Part shown: piece by piece, positions 1 to 7,683 of the stretch
Layout: the number at the start of each line of letters is the position of its first letter
How positions within the stretch are numbered: the stretch's first letter is position 1
NCBI GenBank assembly: GCA_015486895.1
Contig: WFQT01000283.1
Coordinates: 1 to 18,495 of the forward strand
Direction: 5' to 3'
Source of the DNA: Anaerolineae bacterium
GTDB lineage: Bacteria > Chloroflexota > Anaerolineae > JAADDB01
DNA: 18,495 nucleotides
The notes under the pieces: generated by a model
Told to the model about the DNA's origin: nothing
Seen by the model: only the letters and a program-made list of their open reading frames with translations
Database searches by the model: none
Made by a program: the position numbers and the translations under genes

Positions 1-1110
1 GGTCAGGCGACCCTGGTGAGATCTGCTTGCCCTTATGATGCCTGTCTGCAGGTTAAATTGCAGCCGTTTACCGCTTATGGCGTTTATTTGCCCATGAGGT
101 TGCTCTACGACGCCAAGCAGGTAAATGGAATATTAGACTTGGTTTCCAAATCCAAACGGTTGAATGCTATTGTGGTGGATATTAAGGGCGATTACGGCCA
201 TTTAGCTTGGGACAGCCCTCGGTCGGCGGCGTTAGGCGTGCCCAACAAAATGGGCAAGCATGTAGGGTTGCCCTGGCTGGTGACGGAGGCACATCGCCGG
301 GGAATTTATCTCATCGGTCGCTTTGTCACTTTTAAGGACGATCCACTGGTTGAGGCTAAGCCGGAGTTGGGGGTAAAAACGCAAGATGGGCACCTCTGGA
401 AAGACCGGGAAAACTTAGGCTGGGCCAATGCCCTGTTGCCGGAGGTGCGTAATTATACTGTAGACTTGCTGGAGGAAGCAGCAAGGTTGGGCTTAGACGA
501 AATTCAGTTGGATTACTTGCGCTTTCCTTCCGATGGCGATTTAATGGCTATACACTGGTCACAAGATTTCTCTGCTGCTACCAGGACGGCGGCGCTGCGA
601 GCATTTATGAGTGCGACTCGGGAACGATTGCAGCCTTTCCCCATAGCGCTCTCCGCCGACCTCTTCGGCTTAACTATCTGGGTGGCTCCTCACCACGATA
701 TGGGCATTGGTCAACGGGTAGACGATATTGCACCTTTCGTGGATTACGTCAGCCCCATGATCTATCCATCTACTTTTACAGAGAAATCCATCGGTTTTGA
801 TTGGCCCTATTTTTACCCTTACGAGTTGGTGGGGAAATCAGTGTTGCAGGGAGAGAAGCGGCTGCCGCCACATGCCCGGCTGCGTCCCTGGTTACAGGCT
901 TATTGGTATCCCCCGGAAGAGGTGCAAGTGCAGCGGTTGGCTGCAGAAGAGGAGCATTCTGCCGGCTGGATTTACTGGAACGCCGCAGGCTATTACTCGA
1001 CCTCCACTGTGGGTGAATTGCCGGAGAAAGGATCGCTGTTGGCCGCCTATAGGAAGTGGCAAGAGGAGACCCGCCGGGCGGCAGGGGCGAAAACGACCAT
1101 AACACCATGA
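1..1110 (+). CDS. DUF4015 putative glycoside hydrolase, 5'-truncated by the window edge
   Basis: The reading frame is open from base 1, so the gene very likely starts upstream. The first in-window start codon, GTG at 16, is probably internal. About 369 codons are visible. The protein resembles the DUF4015 putative glycosyl-hydrolase family, which has a TIM-barrel-like fold. Visible family-like segments are TAYGVYLP near the start of the domain, LNAIVVDIKGDYG, LGLDEIQLDYLRFPSDG (the acidic strand-end region typical of such barrels), YVSPMIYPSTF and, near the C-terminus, GWIYWNAAGYY. These proteins are usually exported and may act on cell-envelope or extracellular polysaccharide. The signal peptide, if any, lies outside the window. 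The substrate cannot be inferred. Family assignment is fairly sure; the enzymatic role is not demonstrated from sequence. Confidence 0.85.
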   Translation, partial: GQATLVRSACPYDACLQVKLQPFTAYGVYLPMRLLYDAKQVNGILDLVSKSKRLNAIVVDIKGDYGHLAWDSPRSAALGVPNKMGKHVGLPWLVTEAHRRGIYLIGRFVTFKDDPLVEAKPELGVKTQDGHLWKDRENLGWANALLPEVRNYTVDLLEEAARLGLDEIQLDYLRFPSDGDLMAIHWSQDFSAATRTAALRAFMSATRERLQPFPIALSADLFGLTIWVAPHHDMGIGQRVDDIAPFVDYVSPMIYPSTFTEKSIGFDWPYFYPYELVGKSVLQGEKRLPPHARLRPWLQAYWYPPEEVQVQRLAAEEEHSAGWIYWNAAGYYSTSTVGELPEKGSLLAAYRKWQEETRRAAGAKTTITP

Positions 1111-1237
1111 TGTTGCCTGGCGACTTTTAGCTCAGTATTGTGCCAAAGTCACAGAATGCTCCTGCAATGCGGGGCGGCGTCCGTCTCGTTAACCATTTGC
1201 ACTCTTTCTGAAGAATTGCCAAGAATGGAGGAACGCG

Positions 1238-1505
1238 ATGGCCAAAGGCTTATTATAAATCGTTGAAGGCCGCATGAAAGTAGAAGAGTACAGCCGCAGA
1301 GCGATCAAGACATAGTTGCTGCTGAGTAAGGGATTTGACAGCGTTGCGCAAGTTCATACAATGGCAAATGGACTTCACGAAAGGAGAGCACGCGAGCTGG
1401 GCTATCTTGTCCCCTTTGCGCATTGGCAATTGCCGGCTGATAGATGGTGTTGCTTATCGATATCCTTTTGGGGTACTAAATTCTTTTTTGGGCCCATTTG
1501 TGTAA
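1238..1505 (+). pseudogene. Possible degenerate gene remnant; end resembles an SRPBCC/cyclase-like fragment
   Basis: An ATG at 1238 sits behind a good Shine-Dalgarno (GGAGG, about 1227-1231). The same frame stays protein-like across two in-frame stops (TAA at 1256, TAG at 1313) until about 1435. It contains segments such as MKVEEYSRRAIKT and GFDSVAQVHTMANG. The frame at 1437-1505 then reads LIDGVAYRYPFG followed by a hydrophobic end. That resembles the D-x-V-x-Y-x-x-PFG stretch near the end of SRPBCC/polyketide-cyclase-like proteins. I infer a short gene broken by two nonsense changes and at least one frameshift. The similarity is judged by eye over only about 20 residues, so the family is tentative. 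The alternative is chance open sequence. Confidence 0.35.
1450..1479 (+). promoter_or_regulatory. Weak sigma-70-like promoter candidate for the PEP-binding gene
   Basis: TTGCTT (1450-1455), an 18-base spacer and TACTAA (1474-1479) form a plausible but imperfect -35/-10 pair about 115 bases before the ATG at 1593. It is the best pair I see in the gap. Transcription could also continue from upstream. Confidence 0.3.
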
Positions 1506-1549
1506 GCTGAGGCTCACGATCGTATCATCCGGTAGGAGGTCCTATTTCC

Positions 1550-1618
1550 ATGGGGGGCTCGGATAGATACTACAGGAAGGAAACAGTTCAACATGAGCAC
1601 AGCAGACTACTCGGTTAA
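1550..1618 (+). CDS. Possible 22-residue upstream ORF overlapping the next gene's start
   Basis: An ATG at 1550 follows a perfect AGGAGG (1533-1538), though the spacing of about 11 bases is long. It opens a 22-codon frame that ends at TAA 1616-1618, 26 bases inside the PEP-binding gene in another frame. The peptide begins MGGSDRYYRK and has no recognisable similarity. It may be a translated leader coupling or tuning the downstream start, or just a chance frame behind a chance Shine-Dalgarno. Confidence 0.2.
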   Translation: MGGSDRYYRKETVQHEHSRLLG

Positions 1619-3989
1619 GAGCCAACGCATGCCTAAAGTGTTGCGGGTCTACCTGGAACTCTCCCAGTATCCTATTTTGAGCCGGAAGATCCGTGAGCGG
1701 ATGCGGCAGGAGGTCTTCGCTCGCGGCATTATTTCTCCGGAGCAATTTGAACAAGAAGTGCGGGAAAAGGCCATCCTTTCCCAGCGCCGCGAGGGGCTGG
1801 TGAAACCGTGGGCGGAGGAACCGGCTGGCGTGTGGGAGGAACGATTGAGTATTATTCGCGACAATCTCACTGACTTCTACTTCGCCTACAACCTGCCGCA
1901 CACTTTATTGGAGGAAATTGTCCGGGCGGCCATCGGCCAAAATGAAGAACAGGAGGAAATGCCGCTCCTCTCAGTGCACCCGGAGTTAGCTCCCTGGTCG
2001 GTGCTCTTTGCTACAGCAGAAGCGTACGAGAAATATCCTGCCGATAAGCGGGCCTTGGTACAGCACCACCTGGAGGAGATCGTTGTGGTGCTCATCAAGA
2101 GTATGATCAGCGACCAACTCAACTTCGTAGGCGTTGCTAAGAAGTTCTTCACCATAGAAGATCTGAGAGCTATTCGCAGCCGGCGCATTGGCCGGGGCAA
2201 AATCGGTGGCAAGGCGGCCGGTATGATGTTGGCCTGGAAAATCCTACAGCAAGAAGACCCGGCAGATCAGTTCCCTCTCCGGGAGCACCTTGATATCCCG
2301 GAATCCTACTTCATCGGAGCTGATGTCTTTTACGACTTTCTGACCATAAACGGCCTTTTAGATACCGTAAACCAGAAATATAAGTCTCGTGAGGTGGTAG
2401 AGGAAGAGTATCCCCAGATACAAGAGCGCTTCTTACAGGGGAAATTCCCCGATGGTGTGGTGGATCGTCTGCTCGATTTATTGGAAAAGATAGGCGACCA
2501 GCCCCTCATAGTACGTTCCTCTAGCTTGTTGGAGGACAGTTTGGGCACTGTTTTTGCTGGTAAATATGACAGCTATTTTTGTCCTAACCAGGGAAACTTG
2601 GAAGAGAACTTACACGCTTTACTACAGGCCATTGCCCTGGTTTATGCTGGTGTCATGGGCCCTAACGCCATTTTCTACCGCCGCCACATGGGCCTGATCG
2701 ATTATGATGAACGGATGGCCATTTTGCTGCAAAAAGTGGAAGGAGAGCGCTACCGGCATTTCTTCTTCCCTGCGTTAGCCGGTGTCGCCTTTAGCCACAA
2801 TCCTTTCCGCTGGACGCCGAAAATAGACCCCGCGGCGGGGCTGTTGCGCGTAGTCTCCGGCATTGGTACCCGCGCCGTGGAGCGGGTTGCCAATGATTAC
2901 CCCCGTATGGTTGCCTTGAGCCATGCAACCTTGCGCCCAGAAAGGACCGCTTCCGACATCCGCCGCTACGCTCAGCACTTCATGGATGTTATTGATTTGG
3001 AGCGAAATGAATTCCGCACAGTGTCGGTAGCTAAGGTGCTGCGCCCTGACTACCCAGGGTTGCGTTACGTAGCATCTGTTGATGAAGGTGACTACATTCA
3101 ACCTCTGTATGCTGTCGGCGGCACCTTTTCGCCGGAGCAAATTGTCTTGACTTTCGACAACTTGCTCCGCGACACCGATTTTCCTCGCTTAATGCGAGCC
3201 ATGCTGGACAAGTTGAAGCGCCATTTTGGCTATGACGTGGATACCGAGTTTGCCGTGGATATCATTCTCAGTCGCCCCAAGCCCGCCTTCCGGTTGCATT
3301 TACTGCAGTGCCGGCCATTGGTCAGCAGCGAAGCACAAGGAGAGATTCGCGTTGCTGAGGGTATTTCCAAAGCACAGCAACTATTTTCTGCCCACAAGCT
3401 GGTGCCCAATGCTATCGTTACGGATATTGAGTATATCGTTTACGTGGACCCGCTCCGTTACCAGGAGGCGCCGTACCCCGTGAAAGCACAATTAGCCCGG
3501 GCCGTTGGTCGCTTGAACAAGCAGTTAGAGGGGAAAAACTTTATCCTCATGGGACCGGGACGTTGGGGTAGCTCCAACATTGATTTAGGTGTGAAAGTCA
3601 CTTACGCCGATATTTTCAACACTAAGATGCTCATTGAAATCGCGCGCAAGTCAGCTCAAGGCACGCCGGAAGTCTCTTACGGGACCCATTTCTTCCAGGA
3701 TTTAGTAGAGGCGCGCATTGTGCCGCTTTCCCTTTACCCCGACGAGGAGGGCAATGTTTTCAACGAGGCCTTTCTCCTCAGCACTGATAATCAGTTAGCA
3801 ACAGTCTCACCGCGAGATGCCGATCTGGCATATTACCTGAAGGTCATCCATGTACCATCAGCCACGGGGGGCAAGATGGTGCAAGTGATCATGGATGGCA
3901 AGCATGAGGAAGCATTAGCTTATTTCAGCCGGAGGAAAAAGCTTGACGGGAAACCCAATGGCAATGCCACCATTCAAAGCGAGTGCTGA
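1593..3989 (+). CDS. PEP/pyruvate-binding (PPDK N-terminal ATP-grasp) domain protein
   Basis: A 798-residue protein whose central part is a PPDK_N-type ATP-grasp nucleotide-binding domain, as in phosphoenolpyruvate synthase and pyruvate phosphate dikinase. Landmarks are IGRGKIGGKAAGM (about 198-210, the glycine/lysine-rich opening), LIVRSSSLLEDS with FAGKYDSYF (about 305-329, the VRSS-x-x-x-ED signature), and LLQCRPL (about 570), the usual end of the domain. The His-bearing swivel domain and the PEP-binding barrel of full PpsA/PpdK are absent. Instead there is a roughly 190-residue N-terminal extension and a C-terminal region of about 220 residues containing GPGRWGSSNIDLG. It therefore cannot be a complete PEP synthase. 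It may be a phosphotransfer or regulatory homologue; substrate unknown. The start is supported by AGGAAGGAAA about 8 bases upstream. Confidence 0.85.
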   Translation: MSTADYSVKSQRMPKVLRVYLELSQYPILSRKIRERMRQEVFARGIISPEQFEQEVREKAILSQRREGLVKPWAEEPAGVWEERLSIIRDNLTDFYFAYNLPHTLLEEIVRAAIGQNEEQEEMPLLSVHPELAPWSVLFATAEAYEKYPADKRALVQHHLEEIVVVLIKSMISDQLNFVGVAKKFFTIEDLRAIRSRRIGRGKIGGKAAGMMLAWKILQQEDPADQFPLREHLDIPESYFIGADVFYDFLTINGLLDTVNQKYKSREVVEEEYPQIQERFLQGKFPDGVVDRLLDLLEKIGDQPLIVRSSSLLEDSLGTVFAGKYDSYFCPNQGNLEENLHALLQAIALVYAGVMGPNAIFYRRHMGLIDYDERMAILLQKVEGERYRHFFFPALAGVAFSHNPFRWTPKIDPAAGLLRVVSGIGTRAVERVANDYPRMVALSHATLRPERTASDIRRYAQHFMDVIDLERNEFRTVSVAKVLRPDYPGLRYVASVDEGDYIQPLYAVGGTFSPEQIVLTFDNLLRDTDFPRLMRAMLDKLKRHFGYDVDTEFAVDIILSRPKPAFRLHLLQCRPLVSSEAQGEIRVAEGISKAQQLFSAHKLVPNAIVTDIEYIVYVDPLRYQEAPYPVKAQLARAVGRLNKQLEGKNFILMGPGRWGSSNIDLGVKVTYADIFNTKMLIEIARKSAQGTPEVSYGTHFFQDLVEARIVPLSLYPDEEGNVFNEAFLLSTDNQLATVSPRDADLAYYLKVIHVPSATGGKMVQVIMDGKHEEALAYFSRRKKLDGKPNGNATIQSEC

Positions 3990-4001
3990 TATGGGTGCTG
4001 G

Positions 4002-4026
4002 CCGTAGGCCCAAGAGCCTCGGTTTT
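4002..4026 (+). terminator. Weak terminator-like hairpin after the PEP-binding gene
   Basis: CCG-T-AGGC (4002-4009) can pair with GCCTCGG (4016-4022) through a seven-pair stem with one bulge and a six-base loop, followed by TTTT (4023-4026). The T-run is short, so termination would be partial at best. It would separate the ATP-grasp gene from the FAD oxidoreductase 90 bases on. Confidence 0.3.
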
Positions 4027-4101
4027 CGCGCAGCATCCCCTCGGGGGGACTGTTGGTGGCCAAGAATGGCGTCTCCCCAACTTATCGAGAAGACATGGAG
4101 T

Positions 4102-4107
4102 GGGAGG
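4102..4107 (+). promoter_or_regulatory. Shine-Dalgarno deciding the FAD oxidoreductase start
   Basis: GGGAGG lies eight bases before the GTG at 4116. The alternatives, TTG 4053 and ATG 4095, lack comparably placed sites. The GTG also puts the Rossmann strand at the usual distance from the N-terminus. Confidence 0.6.
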
Positions 4108-4115
4108 CAGTAATC

Positions 4116-5750
4116 GTGAATGCAGACTATGATGTTATTGTCATTGGCTCCGGTGCGGGCGGTTTGGCCGCGGCTGTTCCTTTGGCGCAGGCTGGGATGA
4201 AAGTATTGGTGTGCGAGCGACACGAAGTCCCCGGCGGCTGGACCCAATCCTTCACCCTCCAGGGCTACCGTTTTAGCCCGGGGGTACATTACATCGGCGA
4301 ATTGCAACCCGGGGGGAGCCTGCGTCGCATCTACGAAGGGTTGGGCGTTTCCCGGGACTTGGAGTTTTGCGAGCTGAACCCTGATGGATTCGATCATATC
4401 GTCGTCGGTGATGAACGTTTTGATATCCCTAAGGGCAAGGAGAACTTCGCCACCCGCCTCAAGGAACGCTTTCCCCACGAAGCGGTGGGCATCGATGGTT
4501 ACCTCAATGCTATCGATGGCCTGATGGAAAGCCTCGGCCAGTTGGGCCGCGTGAAGGGCGTTGGGAGCGCGGCCAAAGCGGCTGGAGGTGCGTTGTCAAT
4601 ACTGCAATGGAGCAGGCGCACCGGGCAGGATTTAATCGATCGCTTCGTTTCTGATACACATCTGAAAGCAATTCTCTCCGGGCAGTCGGGGGATCACGGT
4701 ATGCCTCCATCGCAGGTGTCAGCCTTTGTTCACGCTGGGATCACCCACCATTACTTCAACGGTGGTTATTTTCCTAGAGGCGGTGGATTTGCCATCCCCC
4801 GGGCTTTTGTGCGGGCGCTGAAACGGGCCGGCGGCGAGATTCGCCTTGACACTGATGTCAGTCGCATCCTGCTGGAAGACGGCCGGGCCGTCGGCGTGGC
4901 GCTGGCGGACGGAACGGAAATACGCTCGCAGTATGTGGTCAGCAACGCCGACCCGGAAGTGACGTTTGGCAAGCTCGTCGGCCGCGAACACCTCACTGGT
5001 CACCTGCGTAAAAAGTTAGACCGGGTCACCTACTCCGTCTCGGCGCTGAGCCTGTTCTTCGCTGTGGATATGGACCTGCGCGCCGCCGGGTTGGACTCTG
5101 GTAATTACTGGTTCTACGACCATGAAGATGTAGATGCAATCTACCGTCAGGGATTGACATCCGCAGTGCTGGAGGCTGAGGTGCCCCCGGCCATGTTTCT
5201 GACCGTCACGACCCTGAAAGATCCGTCCAAAATGCACAGCGGGCACCACACTTGCGAGGCTTTCACTTTTGTCGGCTATGATGCCTTTGCTCGTTGGGCA
5301 GGGGAGAGGACGGGCGCGCGTTCGGCGGATTACGAAGCACTAAAAGAGAATTTTGCCTGGCGAATGTTTCAGGCATTGGAGCGCCGGGTTCCAGGCATCA
5401 GCAAGCACGTGGTTTTTTGGAGCCTGGGCACGCCACTGACCAACGAACATTATATCAACACCACCCGCGGCAGTTTGTATGGCATCGCCAAGAGCCGCCA
5501 GCAAGTAGGCCCGGGATCGTTTCCCGTTCAGACTGAAATTGACGGCCTATTCATGTGTGGGGCTAGCACCCTCAGCCACGGGGTCGCCGGTGTTACCGCC
5601 AGTGGGCTGGCCGTGGCGCGGAAAATCCTGCACTGTCGCACTGAGGACATGTTGAACATGAACGGCCCCGAACTACAGATTTATCCCTCGGAAGACATCA
5701 CCCGCTGGCCGGAAGAGATACAGCGCAAGATTGAACGAGGCCGGCAGTGA
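4116..5750 (+). CDS. Phytoene desaturase / CrtISO / RetSat-like FAD-dependent oxidoreductase
   Basis: A protein of about 544 residues in the flavin-dependent amine-oxidase-like superfamily, closest in style to carotenoid isomerase, phytoene desaturase and retinol saturase (COG1233 type). The N-terminus reads MNADYDVIVI followed by the dinucleotide-binding motif GSGAGGLAAA (11-20) and the ERHEVPGGWTQSF continuation. The C-terminus has the FAD-binding segment GLFMCGASTLSHGVAG. The GTG at 4116 is chosen for its Shine-Dalgarno; the frame stays open upstream to a TTG at 4053, which would add 21 residues of no obvious function. No crtB or other carotenoid gene is nearby, so the substrate (carotenoid, retinoid-like or another polyene lipid) is unknown. 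The preceding gene is on the same strand with a modest gap. Family confident, substrate not. Confidence 0.88.
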   Translation: MNADYDVIVIGSGAGGLAAAVPLAQAGMKVLVCERHEVPGGWTQSFTLQGYRFSPGVHYIGELQPGGSLRRIYEGLGVSRDLEFCELNPDGFDHIVVGDERFDIPKGKENFATRLKERFPHEAVGIDGYLNAIDGLMESLGQLGRVKGVGSAAKAAGGALSILQWSRRTGQDLIDRFVSDTHLKAILSGQSGDHGMPPSQVSAFVHAGITHHYFNGGYFPRGGGFAIPRAFVRALKRAGGEIRLDTDVSRILLEDGRAVGVALADGTEIRSQYVVSNADPEVTFGKLVGREHLTGHLRKKLDRVTYSVSALSLFFAVDMDLRAAGLDSGNYWFYDHEDVDAIYRQGLTSAVLEAEVPPAMFLTVTTLKDPSKMHSGHHTCEAFTFVGYDAFARWAGERTGARSADYEALKENFAWRMFQALERRVPGISKHVVFWSLGTPLTNEHYINTTRGSLYGIAKSRQQVGPGSFPVQTEIDGLFMCGASTLSHGVAGVTASGLAVARKILHCRTEDMLNMNGPELQIYPSEDITRWPEEIQRKIERGRQ

Positions 5751-5896
5751 TAGCCAGGCATTAGTACAGTCTAGAAGTACGCCCTCAAGCTGTGCGTAGG
5801 CGATGACGAGGCGGCCATGAGCTGGCTGCGCTTTTGGGCCGGCACGGATGATTCGGCTCGCGGCCAGTCTACTTCTACTGGTGCTTACGGTGTGCC

Positions 5897-7561
5897 TTAT
5901 TTCAGCATGGGCATCTTGATGTTGTGCTCCTTGGCAAACTTGATGGCCTCTGGATAGCCGGCGTCGGCGTGGCGGACCACACCTATGCCTGGATCAGTCG
6001 TTAGCACGCGTTCCAAACGCTTTGCTGCCTCCGGTGTGCCATCGGCGACGATGACCATGCCGGCATGGAGGCTGTAACCCATTCCTACGCCACCGCCGTG
6101 GTGAAAGCTAATCCACGTAGCGCCGCCAACGGCATTGAGCAGTGCATTCAAAATGGGCCAGTCAGCAATGGCATCGGAGCCGTCCAGCATGCTCTCCGTC
6201 TCTCGATTCGGGGAAGCTACGGACCCGGCATCTAAGTGGTCTCGGCCAATAACGATGGGTGCCTTGATCTCACCGCGCGCCACGGCGTCGTTGAAAGCTA
6301 AGCCTGCCTTAGCCCGTTCGCCATAGTTTAACCAGCAAATGCGGGAGGGTAACCCTTGCCAGGCAACTCTCTTTTCCGCTAACTTGATCCAGCGCACCAG
6401 GTGTTCATTCTCTGGGAACAGGTCCATGATGATACGGTCGGTCACGTAGATGTCCTCCGGATCACCGGAAAGGGCTACCCAGCGGAACGGGCCTCTTCCT
6501 TCGCAGAAAAGGGGCCGGATGTAAGCGGGCACGAAGCCGGGGTAGTTGAAAGCGTCTTTGACGCCCATGTTGTATGCTTGCTGGCGCAAGTTATTGCCGT
6601 AATCGAAAGCTACAGCACCCAGTTTCTGCATCTCTAAGATGGCTTGAACGTGCACGACCATGGATTCCGTGGCTAAACGGACGTATTGCTCCCTATCCGT
6701 TTGCCGTAGTTCGCCTGCTTCTTTCACACTGAGCCCGCTGGGCACGTACATGCTTGGATCGTGGGCCGGCGTTTGATCTGTAACAATATCCGGCGTGATC
6801 CCCCGGCGCACTAACTCCGGATATACATCGGCGGCATTGCCGATCAAACCGATGGACCAGCCCTCCCCGGCAGCTTTGTGCGCTTCCACTTTACGCAGCG
6901 CTTCGTCCAGGTCGGCGACTACCTCGTCCACATAACGTGTTTTCAGCCGCCGCTGTGCTCTCTTAGGATCCACTTCCACGATCAGGCCGACTCCGTCGTT
7001 CATGGCGATAGCTAACGGTTGCGCTCCGCCCATTTCTCCCAACCCGGCAGTGAGCACGAACTTGCCTTTCAGGCTGGGCCACCCTTCCTTTCGGGCCGCC
7101 GCGCCTAACGTCTCGTAAGTTCCCTGCAAAATGCCTTGGGTTCCAATGTAAATCCAGGACCCGGCGGTCATCTGACCGTACATGATGAGCCCTTTGCGAT
7201 CCAGCTCGTCAAAAACTTCCCAAGTGGCCCACTTCGGCACTAAGTTGGAGTTAGCTATGAGCACTCGCGGCGCGTCCGGGTGCGTTTTGAAAACTGCCAC
7301 CGGTTTTCCGGACTGGACAAGCAGCGTTTCGTCGTTCTCCAGTTCTCTCAGGGTGCGCAAAATGGCGTCGAAGGATTCCCAATTGCGGGCCGCTTTGCCC
7401 CGGCCGCCGTAAACGATCAGGTTGTCCGGGTCACCGGCGACCTCTGGATCCAGGTTGTGCTGGATCATGCGGTACGCTGCCTCTTGCAACCATCCTTTGC
7501 AATGTAACTCGGTCCCCCGGGGGGGATGCACCACCCGCGGGCCTGAAACTTTCTTTCCCAT
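5897..7561 (-). CDS. hutU: Urocanate hydratase (urocanase)
   Basis: A 554-residue, full-length urocanase, which hydrates urocanate to 4-imidazolone-5-propionate using NAD+ as an electrophilic cofactor, in cytosolic histidine degradation. Visible signatures are [11 protein letters not shown] (about 51-61), [14 protein letters not shown] (131-144), the NAD-binding [14 protein letters not shown] (171-184), [10 protein letters not shown] (352-361), and QGLPSRICW, whose Cys at about 409 matches the active-site Cys410 known from Pseudomonas urocanase. [11 protein letters not shown] follows near the C-terminus. The start ATG has GGAGAT upstream. No hutH, hutI or hutG is in the window. Its only partner is the GntR-type regulator directly upstream on the same strand. 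The gap between them holds paired palindromes likely to control hutU. Confidence 0.97.
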   Translation of the reverse strand: MGKKVSGPRVVHPPRGTELHCKGWLQEAAYRMIQHNLDPEVAGDPDNLIVYGGRGKAARNWESFDAILRTLRELENDETLLVQSGKPVAVFKTHPDAPRVLIANSNLVPKWATWEVFDELDRKGLIMYGQMTAGSWIYIGTQGILQGTYETLGAAARKEGWPSLKGKFVLTAGLGEMGGAQPLAIAMNDGVGLIVEVDPKRAQRRLKTRYVDEVVADLDEALRKVEAHKAAGEGWSIGLIGNAADVYPELVRRGITPDIVTDQTPAHDPSMYVPSGLSVKEAGELRQTDREQYVRLATESMVVHVQAILEMQKLGAVAFDYGNNLRQQAYNMGVKDAFNYPGFVPAYIRPLFCEGRGPFRWVALSGDPEDIYVTDRIIMDLFPENEHLVRWIKLAEKRVAWQGLPSRICWLNYGERAKAGLAFNDAVARGEIKAPIVIGRDHLDAGSVASPNRETESMLDGSDAIADWPILNALLNAVGGATWISFHHGGGVGMGYSLHAGMVIVADGTPEAAKRLERVLTTDPGIGVVRHADAGYPEAIKFAKEHNIKMPMLK

Positions 7562-7589
7562 GATATTGATCTCCTTTCCTGTACCTTGT

Positions 7590-7626
7590 TTAGAAGTTCA
7601 ACTTCTCGCAGAAGTTGAACTTCTAA
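7590..7626. promoter_or_regulatory. Two tandem palindromic operators upstream of hutU (37-bp perfect inverted repeat)
   Basis: AGAAGTTCAACTTCT (7592-7606) and AGAAGTTGAACTTCT (7610-7624) are each a perfect 7-1-7 palindrome, separated by CGC. Together, with flanking TT and AA, they form a perfect 17-3-17 inverted repeat. The sites lie 31-63 bases before the hutU ATG, on the leader side of the gene directly downstream of gntR. The 18-bp centre-to-centre spacing would place two dimers on nearly successive helical positions. I infer this is the binding site of the adjacent GntR/HutC-type protein. The half-site AGAAGTT differs from the GT-n-TA-n-AC type core usually described for HutC regulators. 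A terminator is unlikely because no T-run follows on either strand. Confidence 0.8.
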
Positions 7627-7683
7627 CGGAAGATTGCTGTGCGATCATGCCCCTGCTTTGCTTTTGGTGCTGCTATGCCGGGG

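Larger units (their letters stand above)
1111..1592. other. Intergenic region with decayed coding sequence and leader of the next gene
   Basis: This 482-base gap separates the DUF4015 gene from the PEP-binding gene. It holds a possible gene remnant (1238-1505), a weak promoter candidate (1450-1479) and a strong Shine-Dalgarno (AGGAGG, 1533-1538) in front of a 22-codon ORF (1550-1618) that overlaps the start of the next gene. I find no tRNA-like fold and no convincing intrinsic terminator for the upstream gene. Confidence 0.6.

Noticed and set aside
1238..1318. Read-through of the in-frame TAA and TAG (stop-codon recoding or pyrrolysine)
   Set aside because: Two different stops close together, plus a later frame change, fit gene decay better. 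No recoding machinery or structure is visible.
3915..4478. 187-codon minus-strand frame
   Set aside because: Antisense to the ends of two well-supported genes, with no family features; a shadow frame.
5773..5876. AGAAGTA and TACTTCT near the end of hutU as further operator half-sites
   Set aside because: They match the hutU operator only partly, are 90 bases apart and lie beyond the 3' end of the gene. Probably chance.
5775..5899. Short plus-strand frame between the FAD oxidoreductase and hutU beginning KYALKLCVGDDEAAM
   Set aside because: It has no start codon with a ribosome-binding site, is preceded by a stop, and runs antisense into hutU. Too short to support.
7592..7624. CRISPR-like or tandem direct repeat
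   Set aside because: Only two units with a three-base spacer, each a palindrome; operator sites explain it better.
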